Shown piece after piece: positions 32,701 to 41,268 of a stretch of 64,000 nt of DNA. The translations under genes were made by a program, and so were the position numbers. A model generated the notes under the pieces. It was given only the letters and a program-made list of their open reading frames with translations, was not told the DNA's origin and searched no databases. How positions within the stretch are numbered: the first letter of the stretch is position 1; every line of letters begins with the position of its first letter. Origin of the DNA: Oegoconia quadripuncta (Eukaryota; Arthropoda; Insecta; Lepidoptera; Autostichidae); contig OX438748.1 in assembly GCA_949316235.1 (NCBI GenBank), positions 5,087,001 to 5,151,000 of the forward strand. Reading direction: 5' to 3'.

Positions 32701-33355
32701 TGTGGTCAGACATGGATGCTTCATTACTTACCCTCCAGTCTTGCATGTGCCTGGATAGGTTTGCAGAGGCGACGGTGATGTCGAGGACTTCTTGTCGGGC
32801 TTTTGTCACGAAGGTTGGAGTGCAGCCTCTGTTGAGAAGTTCTAGAGAGTTGGTTAGCAGAAAGTCGTTTAGCAACTCACCCCTATCGTTGACGTCCGTG
32901 CTCCCCCAGGTGGTGTGGTGAGCGTTTGCGTCGCACCCCACCAGCAGCTCCGCGTTGTGTTTCCGGGCGTAGTCGACCACGGGGGCGAGATCTGCTGAGG
33001 GGTCACTCTTCTCTCCAGGCAGGTAGGCCGAGCATATGATTACTCTGGACCCACTCCACCCTTTGAGATTAACATAGGCTGCTACCAAGTCGTCGGTGCA
33101 TAACTCTGTAACAGGCAAGAACTCAATATTTTTGTTAAAGATAATGCATGCTCTGGGCCTTAACCCCTTAGTGTTAAAAAGAATCTTACCAGCAGCGTTG
33201 AGGCCCGATACGGTTGAGTTGGCAACCCAGGGTTCTTGTATTAGAGCGAGGTCGTACTTCTCCTCTGCAAGACAGCGCTCCACGATCGCAGCAGCTGCTG
33301 CGGCATGGTGGAGGTTAGCTTGCAGGATCCTCGCTAGGGTTCCCTGGGCCGCCAT
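29720..33355 (-). CDS. LOA-clade ORF2 polyprotein: endonuclease, RT, RNase H
   Basis: 1211 aa, ATG at 33355-33353. The APE-type endonuclease (about 8-225) shows N14, E41 in QEPW, D142 and N144 in CDANAHH, D192, and D217-H218 in SDH. The RT (about 490-760) shows FLDIEGAFD (D582), GCPQGGVLSP at 637-646 and FADD at 670-673. RNase H (about 930-1060) shows D938 in WYTDGS, E973, D999 in HSDSQAA, H1041 and D1051. A C-x2-C-x8-H-x4-C motif (C1152, C1155, H1164, C1169) follows. These enzymes nick the target, copy the element RNA at the nick and remove RNA from the hybrid. No catalytic residue I looked for is missing. The start ATG overlaps the ORF1 stop, so translation probably depends on reinitiation. 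Confidence 0.93.
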   Translation of the reverse strand: MAAQGTLARILQANLHHAAAAAAIVERCLAEEKYDLALIQEPWVANSTVSGLNAAGKILFNTKGLRPRACIIFNKNIEFLPVTELCTDDLVAAYVNLKGWSGSRVIICSAYLPGEKSDPSADLAPVVDYARKHNAELLVGCDANAHHTTWGSTDVNDRGELLNDFLLTNSLELLNRGCTPTFVTKARQEVLDITVASANLSRHMQDWRVSNEASMSDHRHICYNLKAALAYNSVCFRNPRCTAWDVYCDKLRWNLGTFPNSIKSIESLELAVATTSEGIKSAYEESCPLKTRTSKRKVPWWNSKLKKLREKTRRLFNKAKKTLEWEVYRKALTEYNKEIRRAKRESWRKFCEEVNSTPQGARIHKILSKTQPTPVGLLKRPDGSFTTNEGETLELLVSTHFPGALRLQSSKPERMSIPHRPRNEDWSTAARVIRPGQVRWAINSFKPYKSAGVDGILPVLLQKGADILLPYLVKIFRASYAFGYLPEQWTSAKVIFIPKAGKKDYAAPKSFRPISLTSFLLKTLEKVLDRYIRDGVLIERPIHNNQHAYCRGKSTETALLNLTDRVEKALDDKEIALCAFLDIEGAFDNTPIRTLMKGLAHKSVDPTTSRWVETMLSTRTVKLELHGAQLEVANTRGCPQGGVLSPLLWTLAVDELLHKLAELRIDAEGFADDLVITIRGNCQSTISYLMQKALDTISRWCRENSLSINADKTVIVPFTRKRKLDRLAPSRLDGTTIPFSAEVKYLGIIFDQKLTWNSHLNGVLRKAKTALCTCSRLAGLKWGLNPKIVLWLYTAIVRPMITYASVVWHSKTTQTTAISKLNSLQRTACLIATGAMSTSPGAALNALLDLPPLHLFIKSEVGASMLRVLNHSRKNWLSQSLRTLQSSVLEDRILGMVTDAMIPKYDFCRLFTVEIPHREDWLTERITWKPGSLKWYTDGSKSGCDVGCGVYGEQPRFKTSTNLGKHASIFQAEVYAILECAEIILHKRYVNHTIYIHSDSQAALLALDSDKIVSRLVENCRLTLNTLCKTNRVFIRWVPGHAGIEGNEKADELAKLGASGSQYGPEPFCGISKSLIRLTLRNRCTQAALKLWTNTPGLTHSKSLIKAFNKKAAGEALALSRNNLRILTRALTGHCCLSKHMLNIGLRETGMCRFCLLAEETPAHLLCECGPLMRKRNIHLGSHLLHPDEIKTIGARKIIQFLKEANLSNEL

Positions 33356-33357
33356 TA
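33353..33357 (-). promoter_or_regulatory. TAATG stop-start junction between ORF1 and ORF2
   Basis: Minus strand reads TAATG: TAA (33357-33355) ends ORF1 and ATG (33355-33353) starts ORF2, sharing one base. The same arrangement in the Bombyx R1-clade element SART1 has been shown to support translational coupling. Coupling here is inferred from the identical geometry. Confidence 0.8.
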
Positions 33358-34677
33358 CTTCGTGAAGTCTCGCAGGCGAAGGTGGGTCGACTTGTTGGGT
33401 TTGCGTTTCCCTTTTTGGGGACCTTGTTGCCGTCCACCGTCAGGGTGCTCCCTCTGCGTCCCACGACCTGCGCCACTTCTGCCTCTGCCTGGAGTTCTGC
33501 CCCTCGGGTTTGAAGGCTTTGATCCCGATGTACCCGGGATGGGTAGCACTTCTCTCCGCGGGGGCGCTGCTCCAGTTGGGGTGGCGGAAGACGGTCCCGC
33601 GACCTCAGGGGAACTAGCTTGCTCGCCCTTGAGTTTAAACAGGATCGTCTTGAACCCTATCCTGGCCTTGTACTCCGCTGCTTTGAGGGCTTCTACGGAG
33701 GGCTCGTCGAGGGAGAAGGTCACTATTCGACCTCCTTCTCTAGTCCCTTCGTGCAGCACCTTCCACAGCTCGGTGTTGAGGCCAGAATTTTGTACCCGAA
33801 GTAGCGTGAGGGCACTAGTGATAGATTTCGCCTCGCTATTCGGTATAAAAGTCGTGGCTGCAAGAGGCTTCGGCAGTTCACTCTCACTGAGGATCGTGAG
33901 CTGCGCCTCCGGCCACGGCTTTAGCTTCGGGATCTCTTTCGCAAGCCAGTCCTTACTCGCCTGGTTTTCGCAGGTCACTAGGAGCCAGCCTGGCTTGAAA
34001 GAGAGACCCAGAAACTTGGGACCTGCCCCTTTGGTGCTCATATTGGCGATGGCCGCCAACAGCCCCTGGTGGACAAGTACCATCTGGTCTTCACTCATGG
34101 GTTCCGAATTGCGGATCCCCACTCGTGAGGAGCTAGCCACGTCCTTGAAGCTGGGTTTGGCTGCAGAAACTACAGCGCTTTGCTCAGCAGGGGACGTAGC
34201 TACAATCCTAGGAGCCTTTTTAGTTTGCTCCTTAGGCGACTCTTCCTCCGAGCGTGCACGCTTCAGCGTTTGCGACTCGCGAGGAGGTTTTGGAAGCGGT
34301 ATGTCCTTCCACGGCTTTTTGGAAAGTTCCAGGGCTTCTTCAAACCCGACCCTTTCCATCAGCTGTTTTAGGCGCTTCCGACGAGCACCCGATAGGCGTT
34401 CTCTGGACGACCTTTTGGGTTTTTCCGCTGGGTTCGTTTCCGTAGGTTTGCACGAGGCGTCATCGCCTCCGTCATCCTTTCGGTTCGATCCCTCAGCATG
34501 TGGAGTTTTACTGGGCGAGTTGGAGGCTACGACAGCACTCTCCGCCACAGATACAAAGCCGTCCTGGATTTCGTCCAGGGCAGCACTGATGCACTTAATA
34601 GAAATGTCAGAATTCTCCATAGAGTTCCCACGAGTAGCTAGGGAAAGGGTGGTCCACAAAGCGGCAGAGCCCCGCAT
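33355..34677 (-). CDS. LOA-clade ORF1, DUF4780-like RNA-binding protein
   Basis: The open frame continues up to 34815, where an in-frame TAG lies just upstream, but that first codon is TTG. The first in-frame ATG is at 34677, giving 440 aa; a second is at 34620. Numbered from 34815: a basic, low-complexity N-terminus (about 100-220) with nuclear-localisation-like runs RRKRLK and KRAR. Then a folded region (about 240-395), with PKFLGLSFKPGWLLVTC, W290, LKPW, QNSGLNT and LW, resembles the DUF4780 family found in insect retroelements. An arginine/glycine-rich tail (438-474) follows. No CCHC zinc knuckle is present, unlike I and R1 element ORF1s. Likely role: binding element RNA in the ribonucleoprotein particle. 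Confidence 0.78.
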   Translation of the reverse strand: MRGSAALWTTLSLATRGNSMENSDISIKCISAALDEIQDGFVSVAESAVVASNSPSKTPHAEGSNRKDDGGDDASCKPTETNPAEKPKRSSRERLSGARRKRLKQLMERVGFEEALELSKKPWKDIPLPKPPRESQTLKRARSEEESPKEQTKKAPRIVATSPAEQSAVVSAAKPSFKDVASSSRVGIRNSEPMSEDQMVLVHQGLLAAIANMSTKGAGPKFLGLSFKPGWLLVTCENQASKDWLAKEIPKLKPWPEAQLTILSESELPKPLAATTFIPNSEAKSITSALTLLRVQNSGLNTELWKVLHEGTREGGRIVTFSLDEPSVEALKAAEYKARIGFKTILFKLKGEQASSPEVAGPSSATPTGAAPPRREVLPIPGTSGSKPSNPRGRTPGRGRSGAGRGTQREHPDGGRQQGPQKGKRKPNKSTHLRLRDFTK

Positions 34678-34975
34678 GCCGCCCGAAGGGCTAGATACAT
34701 CTCCGATTCGCCCTGGTTTCGGAGAGACACCGTTAAAGACTGAGCTACCCCCCAGCCACGCATCCCTCGGCACGGTACGTTTGACACCTTGGATTGGGGA
34801 TGACCTTTTCGCCAACGACTAGCAAGAATCCGGACGTTGCCAGAGATTTACTAGTCGTTGCCCAGGATACACCGGCCCAGGGTTTCCGTTCAAGAGGGAT
34901 CTAGAGATCCCACCTTGACTGAAAACCTCCAAGGCAACACGTGGAGGTAGATCATCTTCGTATCCCTTCTTCGAG
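34678..34975 (-). other. 5' UTR region of the LOA element, with hairpin
   Basis: About 300 bp if ORF1 starts at its first ATG. GCCAACGACTAG at 34811-34822 pairs with CTAGTCGTTGCC at 34849-34862 (one mismatch), placing a stem-loop across the upstream limit of the ORF1 frame. Non-LTR elements carry an internal promoter in this region; I do not see a clear one. Confidence 0.5.
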
Positions 34976-34987
34976 TAAATAGGAGAT
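34976..34987. repeat. Target-site duplication, right
   Basis: TAAATAGGAGAT, identical to 29617-29628. It marks the 5' boundary of the LOA element, so the insertion is full length. Confidence 0.9.
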
Positions 34988-35384
34988 ACTGCACTGTCCT
35001 TTCGGTTGCAAACAAAACTTGATAAAATAAGGTCGTATATACATGATATCTTTCCCAACCGTCTGTACTTGCAATATTAGGAACATGAACAAAGTTAATC
35101 CGATTCCAATTCTCTGGAAGCCTTAGAACATTCCCCACAAACTCGCTTTATGAAGCGGCAAGTAAGAATAATCGTGGTAATAGAAAAGTAACAATTTCGT
35201 ACTTATTCCGCCTTTTGTCCTCACTTCCGTTTGCTCAGTGGCTTCTTCGCGAGGGTGACCATAATGTCTCCCGACATCCCGACTCTAGTTCAATTACATA
35301 ATATATTTTAATGTAATCTAATAATGTAATGTAATTAAAAATTATAATACAATAATAATAGGTATCATATCATACGAGCCATAG
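34988..35384 (-). pseudogene. Possible upstream part of the interrupted LINE relic
   Basis: By position this should continue the jockey-like relic broken by the LOA insertion. A minus-strand frame has short runs such as VCNRKDSAVSPIYS reading into the target site, but I cannot align a defined RT motif. The assignment rests on continuity only. Confidence 0.3.
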
Positions 35385-35430
35385 TACGTCCACTGCTGAA
35401 CATAGGCCTCCCCCATAGATTCAGTATTCA
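35385..35430 (-). pseudogene. RTE-type LINE ORF2 extreme 3' end
   Basis: Minus-strand codons ESMGEAYVQQWTYYGS match the final residues of lepidopteran RTE reverse transcriptases. Only about 15 codons remain. Confidence 0.6.
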
Positions 35431-35490
35431 GTATGTATATTGCAGTATCACAAATATAAAGGATATGCTTACGAGTAAAACTAGGTCTTA

Positions 35491-35993
35491 GTACAGGGAC
35501 ACACCTGCGGAAGGTATTGCGCCGACAGTTCGGGGACTGAACTATCGGTCGTAGTATTCGGTTGGCATGACACACTAAACGCACCGAACGCGCAATTACG
35601 CGGGGTGCGGCGTCTAGTTCAACGTGGAAAATACGTGGCGTCGTCGTCTTCTGTGTCGTTAATGGTCACTAAAAAAGACGAAAGACACTTGTACTGAAAG
35701 AAAGAGGTAGTCATTGCTGAATACGAATGCGACGTTGCCGCTCTTTGCTTTGAAAGCGCGCGGTGAACGTTCAACTACGCTGGCTGGACATTCGGTCGCG
35801 TAACGCGTCGCGTGATGTATCGCTTGCTATGCAAAATACATTGAAGTCGTTTTCGCGGAAACAGTCGCCAGACGAATGGTTCGGCGCTACGCTGAACGCC
35901 GCGTAATTTCAGCTGATGTGTCATAGGTTACTTGCGAAACACTGCGAGCGTATTCAGCCGAAATCGCTCGTCGCCGGAGGTGTGTCGCTACAC
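35491..35993. mobile_element. PIF/Harbinger-like MITE, 503 bp, TTA target duplication
   Basis: The left end GTACAGGGACACACCTGCGG and right end (minus reading) GTGTAGCGACACACCTCCGG are imperfect 20-bp inverted repeats. TTA flanks both (35488-35490 and 35994-35996), as for PIF/Harbinger. The interior is GC-rich, with many CG steps and no transposase frame. Distinct in sequence from the 20982-21298 MITE, so a second family. Confidence 0.75.
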
Positions 35994-35996
35994 TTA

Positions 35997-36900
35997 AATA
36001 AATATTTGTGATGCCTCGTTGAGGCATGGCAATATTATCTGATATTATAATTTCCAGAGTGACCGGTAGGTAATAGGTACAATATTATTTTGCATGCCGC
36101 TGACGAACTGTGTGATTCTTAATATTTAAAACCATTGTTACAACAAAAAAAACACATTTCGAGCTAAATAATTTCTATTCCATTCTATGATGACCACAGA
36201 TCGGTGTAGGTGGTTTAATTTTCCTTGCAAGCTAAATTCAACCATAATTCTGTATGATAATAACTATCAAAGTTAAAATTTTTATGAGACTTTCATTTAT
36301 CACAGGATTAGTCAACGCCAATGCTGCATTTTCCCTTATTTATCAAATCAAATAAATAAAAAACGCAATTTGCATAGAGATTTTAATGAAGTCTGATCTT
36401 TACAACAGAATAATGAAGTAAACAAATTATACCGACTTATTTAGGGTCACCCTATTACTTATTTGTAGAAGTAAGAAAAGTTGGAAGTCCTTTAAGAAAA
36501 TTTAGCAGACTAGTGCTAGGCAATAGAACAGCTTTCTCAAACCATGGTGACCCTATTACCAGTACAGTCAGCACCGCAACAGTATTACATGTCAAATGGA
36601 ATCCTCTTACCCCACCACCCACTCGTTTGGCTTGTCTTAACCACTACATAATTATGGCTTCCCGCAAACTTAAAGGATGTGGAGTTTGCTCTAGAATTCC
36701 CAAATTAATATATGTAAAGTACTCAAATGTGGTAGTGCATTTCCTATCTTGAAGCATCATGTCTTAGGGATGCTAAGGATGCTAATCCTGCACTCACATA
36801 GACGCAGAGGATTTATCGATGGATTTAGTGGTATACGGTGTAGTGTAGGCACTTGCCCGGGGAAACCCATAAAACCGTGCGGCTTCCCCGAGGAGCTACT
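35997..36900. other. No gene recognised
   Basis: AT-rich, then moderately coding-like sequence at 36513-36943 just upstream of the jockey-like RT. The latter frames (for example one with KGCGVCSRIPK) may be remnants of the same element's 5' part, but no endonuclease motif is visible. Confidence 0.3.
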
Positions 36901-36902
36901 AG

Positions 36903-38540
36903 TGAAAGTATATAATAATATCTTCTTCCCCCACTCTCGCTGAATTATTACTAAAACAAAATGTAACCGAATGTACCGATGTATTTAAATTTCATCACGT
37001 TACACCATTATGTATTATTAAGACATTTAAATCTTTAAATATGAAAAGGACAGCGGATCTTCATGGTCTATCAGTTAAAATAATTAGTTTTATTATAGAG
37101 GATATTGCTCCTCATTTAGCTATTATCTTCAACCAGTGTACTAATAATGGTGTGTTCCCTGATATGATGAAGCATAGTAAAGTAATTCCGTTATTTAAGT
37201 CTGGTGATACTCAAGTTCGTACAAACTTCCGACCGATCTCAATTTTACCGACTTTAAGTAAAATATTTGAAAGCTTAATTTTAAATCAATTGCTCTCACA
37301 TTTCAATTTGAATAATTTGATTACAACCAAACAATTTGGTTTCACTAAGGGACGTTCGACAACAGATGCCGGGATTGAGTTGTTACAACATATTTTTAAT
37401 GCCTGGGAGGGTTCACAGGACGCCCTTGGCATCTTTTGTGATCTGTCCAAGGCTTTCGATTGCGTCCACCATGACATCTTAATTATGAAACTACACCATT
37501 ATGGCGTCCAGGGCCAAGCACTCAGCCTAATGAAATCATATCTACGTGATCGAATTCAGAGGGTTGATATCAATGGAGAGAGATCATCAGGATCTGCAGT
37601 TATCATGGGCGTACCGCAGGGTTCAATACTGGGACCATTCCTATTTTTAGTTTATATCAACGATTTACCTCAACTCGCTAAGGAAAGACACGAGATCGTA
37701 TTGTTTGCTGATGACACTTCTTTAATATTTAAAGTTGACAGATATCAATTAGCATATGACGAAGTGAATAATGCTGTCTCAAAAATAGTCGAATGGTTCA
37801 CAGTCAATAACTTGCTCCTTAATGAGAACAAAACGAAATGTCTTAGATTTTCATTACCTAATGTCGAACAGGTTGCCACCAAAATAAGAATTAAACATGA
37901 ACAGTTGGAACTTGTGGACACAACTGTATTCCTTGGTATGACTTTAGATTCTCGGTTACAGTGGGGACCCCATATTAAAAAACTAATGAAAAGACTCAGT
38001 TCTGCCGCATATGCTGTTAAGAAAATTCGAAATATCTGTGATATTGAAACAGCGCGCTTAGTCTACTTCAGCTACTTTCACAGCTTGATGTCATATGGCA
38101 TCTTGCTGTGGGGAAACGCTGCTGATACAGATAGCATATTTCTCTTACAGAAACGAGCTATTCGTGCAATTTATAAATTAAGGTCAAGAGATACATTAAG
38201 ACAAATATTTAAAGAAATTAATATTTTAACATTTTCGTCACAATATATATATGAAAATCTTGTATATGTTAAGAGAAATATATATTCATTCGAGAAACAT
38301 TGTGACCGACATAATGTCAATACAAGGAGCAAAAATCAATTAGCTGTACCTTTTAGTAGACTTAGTAAAGTTAATAAGTCATTCAGAGGTCAATGTGTGC
38401 GCTTCTACAACAAGGTTCCCATGGATATACGGAATCTTCCGCTTAATAAATTTAAACTTATTATAAAACAAAAATTATGTAAAAAGGGATATTACAAAAT
38501 TTCAGACTATATTAATGAAAGTAATCCATGGGATTAAACG
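36903..38540 (+). CDS. 5'-truncated jockey-like LINE reverse transcriptase
   Basis: The open frame runs from about 36903, with an ATG at 37041, giving 498 aa to 38537. Numbered from that ATG: FRPISILPTLSKIFE (63-77), GFTKGRSTTDA, FCDLSKAFD with D134, VPQGSILGP (191-199) and the catalytic FADD (222-225), then KCLRF and LGMTLDSRLQW of the thumb region, and a long C-terminus. The RT core is intact. The endonuclease domain expected upstream is absent, so the copy cannot be complete. The 3' UTR (38541-38735) has GAGTTTCTCGCTAGCTCTTC, a TAGTTTAAAAAACAAATGAC block and an AATAAATGATTTTCATTT terminus, all typical of lepidopteran jockey elements. Confidence 0.8.
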
Positions 38541-38740
38541 GCTCCTCTACACGATATATAAAATTGTTGTAACCTTTCTTGATTGTACATGATTTATTGA
38601 AAAGAGACAAACCCTCTGAGTTTCTCGCTAGCTCTTCTCAGTAGTGGTCGCGTTCCGAGCTAGTGGTAGTTTAAAAAACAAATGACGTTCATAAGTGCAT
38701 ATTGTATTGCCTACATGAATAAATGATTTTCATTTCAATA
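38541..38740 (+). mobile_element. Jockey-type 3' UTR and tail
   Basis: Contains GAGTTTCTCGCTAGCTCTTC followed by TCAGTAGTGGTCGCGTTCCG, and ends AATAAATGATTTTCATTTCA. It belongs with the RT at 36903-38540. Confidence 0.7.
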
Positions 38741-38747
38741 ATAAATT

Positions 38748-39000
38748 ATAAATATTTCGGACATTTACACCGATCATCTAGTCCCAAACTAAGCAAAGCT
38801 TGTAATATGGATACTAGATAACGGATAAACATACATAAATATTTATATAAACATCCATGACTTGGGAATAAATGTTCGTATTCATCACAAACATTTGCCC
38901 ATCGCGGGATTCGAACCCGCAACCGTTGGTTTCGCTGACAGGATCACTGTGTGTGTGTGTAGGGGATACACCAAGCGGTCGTCTATTGTACTATATTTGT
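38748..39000 (-). mobile_element. SINE family C, complete head
   Basis: Minus strand: TCAGCGAAACCAACGGTTGC, then the B box GGGTTCGAATCCCGCGATGG. The body carries GATGAATACGAACATTTATT and CCGTTATCTAGTATCCATAT, and ends GGACTAGATGATCGGTGTAA. It follows the jockey tail directly. The head includes a short GT repeat near 38949-38962. Confidence 0.7.
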
Positions 39001-39227
39001 TCACATTTTCTTTGGTATGTATAATGCATTTTCCCAGCTGCAATAAATAAAACTGACTAGTACGTGGATTTTGCACATTTATTGTTCCGTACCAAACGTA
39101 GCAATCCTGGATTGCTGTGGCAAGGTACGCCATAGAGTCCAATCTTCTTCTATACACATCCATTTGCTTCCACCCGTCCGACGCAGATCGTCGTCGCATA
39201 GTTCAGGAGCGTCTCACACTGAGGCCC

Positions 39228-39366
39228 GTATTTCAAAATGTTACTCAATCAGAGATCTCCGCTTGAAAATAGTTAAAAAGGGACAGCAGTATGTATCTTG
39301 TATAGCGGCATCTCTTTTTAACCATGCTCAAGCGCAGATCTACGCTTGAGCAACATTCTGAAAATT
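39228..39366. mobile_element. Palindromic MITE, copy 2
   Basis: Termini TTTCAAAATGTTACTCAA (39231-39248) and, minus reading, TTTTCAGAATGTTGCTCAA (39346-39364) are inverted repeats. Inner arms AGAGATCTCCGCTTGAAAAT and the complement of AAGCGCAGATCTACGCTTGA extend the pairing. Same family as 1308-1446. Confidence 0.7.
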
Positions 39367-39484
39367 TACCTAGTCTCCGCTCCAAAACTTTCTCGCTCCA
39401 ATAATTACTGGTAATGCGACAGATATGATTAAACCATTGCCCTTCCGACTTCTAATATTAAGAGCTTCATCTTCTTTTCGAGTC

Positions 39485-39840
39485 GACGTAAGTTTCAAAT
39501 TTTATTGGGCCAAAACTTAGCCACTCTAACAGCACTCTCTGTGGCGTTACGCAGGTCGTCAAAGGTGCAGCTATCAGGACACGCGGAGCAAGACAATAGG
39601 TGATCCATTGTCTGCGGGGAGACTCCGCACTCGCATCGATCACTCCCGCCATCGGAGAAGCCCCACCTGCACAGATTATCTTTGCTGCGGCCGACCTGAG
39701 TCCGAAGCCGATTTAAGGATTTCCATGTTAAATCGTATCCAGGAGGAAGAGACTCCTCGAGCAAGAGGAACGACGCAAGAGAGTATCTCTGCCGCCACAG
39801 GCTGCAGCGAGCATCCGAAGCCACACCTTGTATGGGAGCA
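39485..39840 (-). pseudogene. Non-LTR RT C-terminus with zinc motif
   Basis: Minus-strand frame of about 109 codons: WKSLNRLRTQVGRSKDNLCR, then RCECGVSPQTMDHLLSCSAC, then CTFDDLRNATESAVRVAKFW. The C-x-C-x8-H-x3-C arrangement (CECG...MDHLLSC) is a C-terminal zinc-binding module of insect LINE reverse transcriptases. The frame starts without the RT core, so the copy is truncated. Family uncertain. Confidence 0.6.
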
Positions 39841-39944
39841 ACGCACTTTAATACTTTAATAATAATATTCAGAGCTATTAGAGTAGCTTAGTTCTCTGGC
39901 GGCTAAATCGAGGACGGAAAGTAGAGAGACGTGGTCATTACTCC

Positions 39945-39990
39945 ACCGACAAGAGCATAGCTCTTAAATTAAAGAAGAAGAAGCTCTCTG
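39945..39990 (+). mobile_element. LINE 3' end (RTE/Proto2-like)
   Basis: ACTCCACCGACAAGAGCATA, then GCTCTTAAATTAAAGAAGAA is the same 3' end as in the minus-strand remnant at 10007-10445. Confidence 0.5.
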
Positions 39991-40844
39991 GCAGATCACC
40001 TCGTTGCTAATCTTGCCTTATTTACTAATCTTAATAGCTAAATAAATCAGTGAACGGATTTTCATAACGTTTTGTATAATTCGGCGAAATATACCCCTGC
40101 GGCACTCAAATTGTAGGCGATTTGGTTTTTTTTTTATTATTTGTAGAAACAAAATTGTTATTTGGAATACTTTGGACGTATACAATCACGAATTCAAGGG
40201 ATCGGGGCCAATAAATAGGATTTTTATTCTTACTACATCGCGGCCAAAATCGTGTGAAGCTCCAACTTTCTCTAACCGTAATACAGAGAAAGATTGAAGG
40301 AAAGGGGGAAGAAGAAGACCGAGTATTGAGAACTTGAAAGATGTAAATGAAAAAGTAAACATAAATCACTTATAATAGACATAATGTGACGCAACCTTTA
40401 CCCCATTGTATATTTTTCAAAACGCGAACTGCGTTTGCGCACCCAGGTGAAGTGTGAGCGAGCGTGCGGATGTCAACATGGCGGGTCACCACCTTCCGTT
40501 TCCGTTTCCTTAAACACAGCATAATTTATAAATATAGATGCACAATGACTGTTGTTGGAGTATAGGTACAGTTAGCTGTAAGTCAATCATACATAACACA
40601 TGAATAATCTTATTACACAGCACTAAGGTTATTAAATTGAATTTGTTTGTTCCAGTTGCAGGCCACCGTTGCGTAGGATTTTTTAAACTACAACTGCAAG
40701 AACAGTGGTTCCAATTTTTACACGACTTTTACCATCAAAACTCTTACGTCCATACTGCGAATCACTCTCCTCCCACTAAGTATTGTGACTGACTGTTGTC
40801 ATACGTCGCAATTATATACCAAGTACATACATATAATGTACTAG
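39991..40844. other. No gene recognised; GC-rich patch
   Basis: A CpG-richer patch at 40425-40510 contains CCCAGGTGAAGTGTGAGCGA, which could be read as an exon-intron donor (CAG|GTGAAGT). I see no coding frame that supports an exon. The rest is AT-rich. Confidence 0.3.
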
Positions 40845-40930
40845 CTTTTCGCCCACGGCTTCACCCGCGTAGAATAACTTTATCGCGGAAATTTGTTTAT
40901 CCCACGGGTACTACTCACTTTATCGGGATA
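40845..40930 (+). repeat. Dispersed repeat family G, partial
   Basis: Contains CTAGCTTTTCGCCCACGGCT, then TTTATCGCGGAAATTTGTTT and a TTTATCGGGATAAAAAA end. First half of the unit at 17264-17450. Confidence 0.6.
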
Positions 40931-41268
40931 AAAAAGTGTATTTTTTTTTGGTGCAATAAAGTATATACCTATATATACTGTTCTTGCCTTTAACAAGCCA
41001 CTTAGCTTTTATAACAAATACCATATATCTAATGTATAGATGCTCCTTCCTTGTAACCTTATACAAGAGAGTCCATTCCACGTACCACGTGCAACTTCCT
41101 TCCGATACTCGACACCCAACACCACTTCTCTGGACTTGATGGATGACATAGCAAATCAAAATATACAATACTTGAAATTTTATTGATTCCGAAAACTTTA
41201 CCATTTTGAGCAGTTAGTACCATGGGACCAATTCAGATAACAGTCCAAGAATGGTAATGTTTTAAGAT

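Larger units (their letters stand above)
29629..34975 (-). mobile_element. Complete LOA-clade non-LTR retrotransposon
   Basis: A 5.35-kb element bounded by an exact 12-bp target duplication. On the minus strand: a 5' UTR from 34975 (starting CTCGAAGAAGGG), ORF1, ORF2 overlapping ORF1 in a TAATG motif, a 91-bp 3' UTR, and a short terminal ATACA-type repeat at 29629-29648. Base composition is near half GC, against AT-rich flanks. Neither ORF contains a stop or frameshift. Full length plus an exact duplication argues for recent insertion. The LOA assignment rests on the endonuclease and RNase H features of ORF2 and resemblance to mosquito Lian elements; it has not been confirmed by phylogeny. 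Confidence 0.88.

Noticed and set aside
29730..33365. Several plus-strand frames of 70-214 codons antisense to ORF2.
   Set aside because: All lie inside the ORF2 coding strand's shadow, are much shorter than ORF2, and lack motifs.
33362..34822. A 486-codon plus-strand open frame antisense to LOA ORF1.
   Set aside because: It mirrors ORF1 almost exactly, starts with a non-ATG codon and has no recognisable domain. It is best explained by the GC-rich codon usage of ORF1.
40430..40500. A possible first exon with a CAG|GTGAAGT donor in a CpG-rich patch.
   Set aside because: No supporting frame, acceptor or second exon. The donor-like string alone is not enough.
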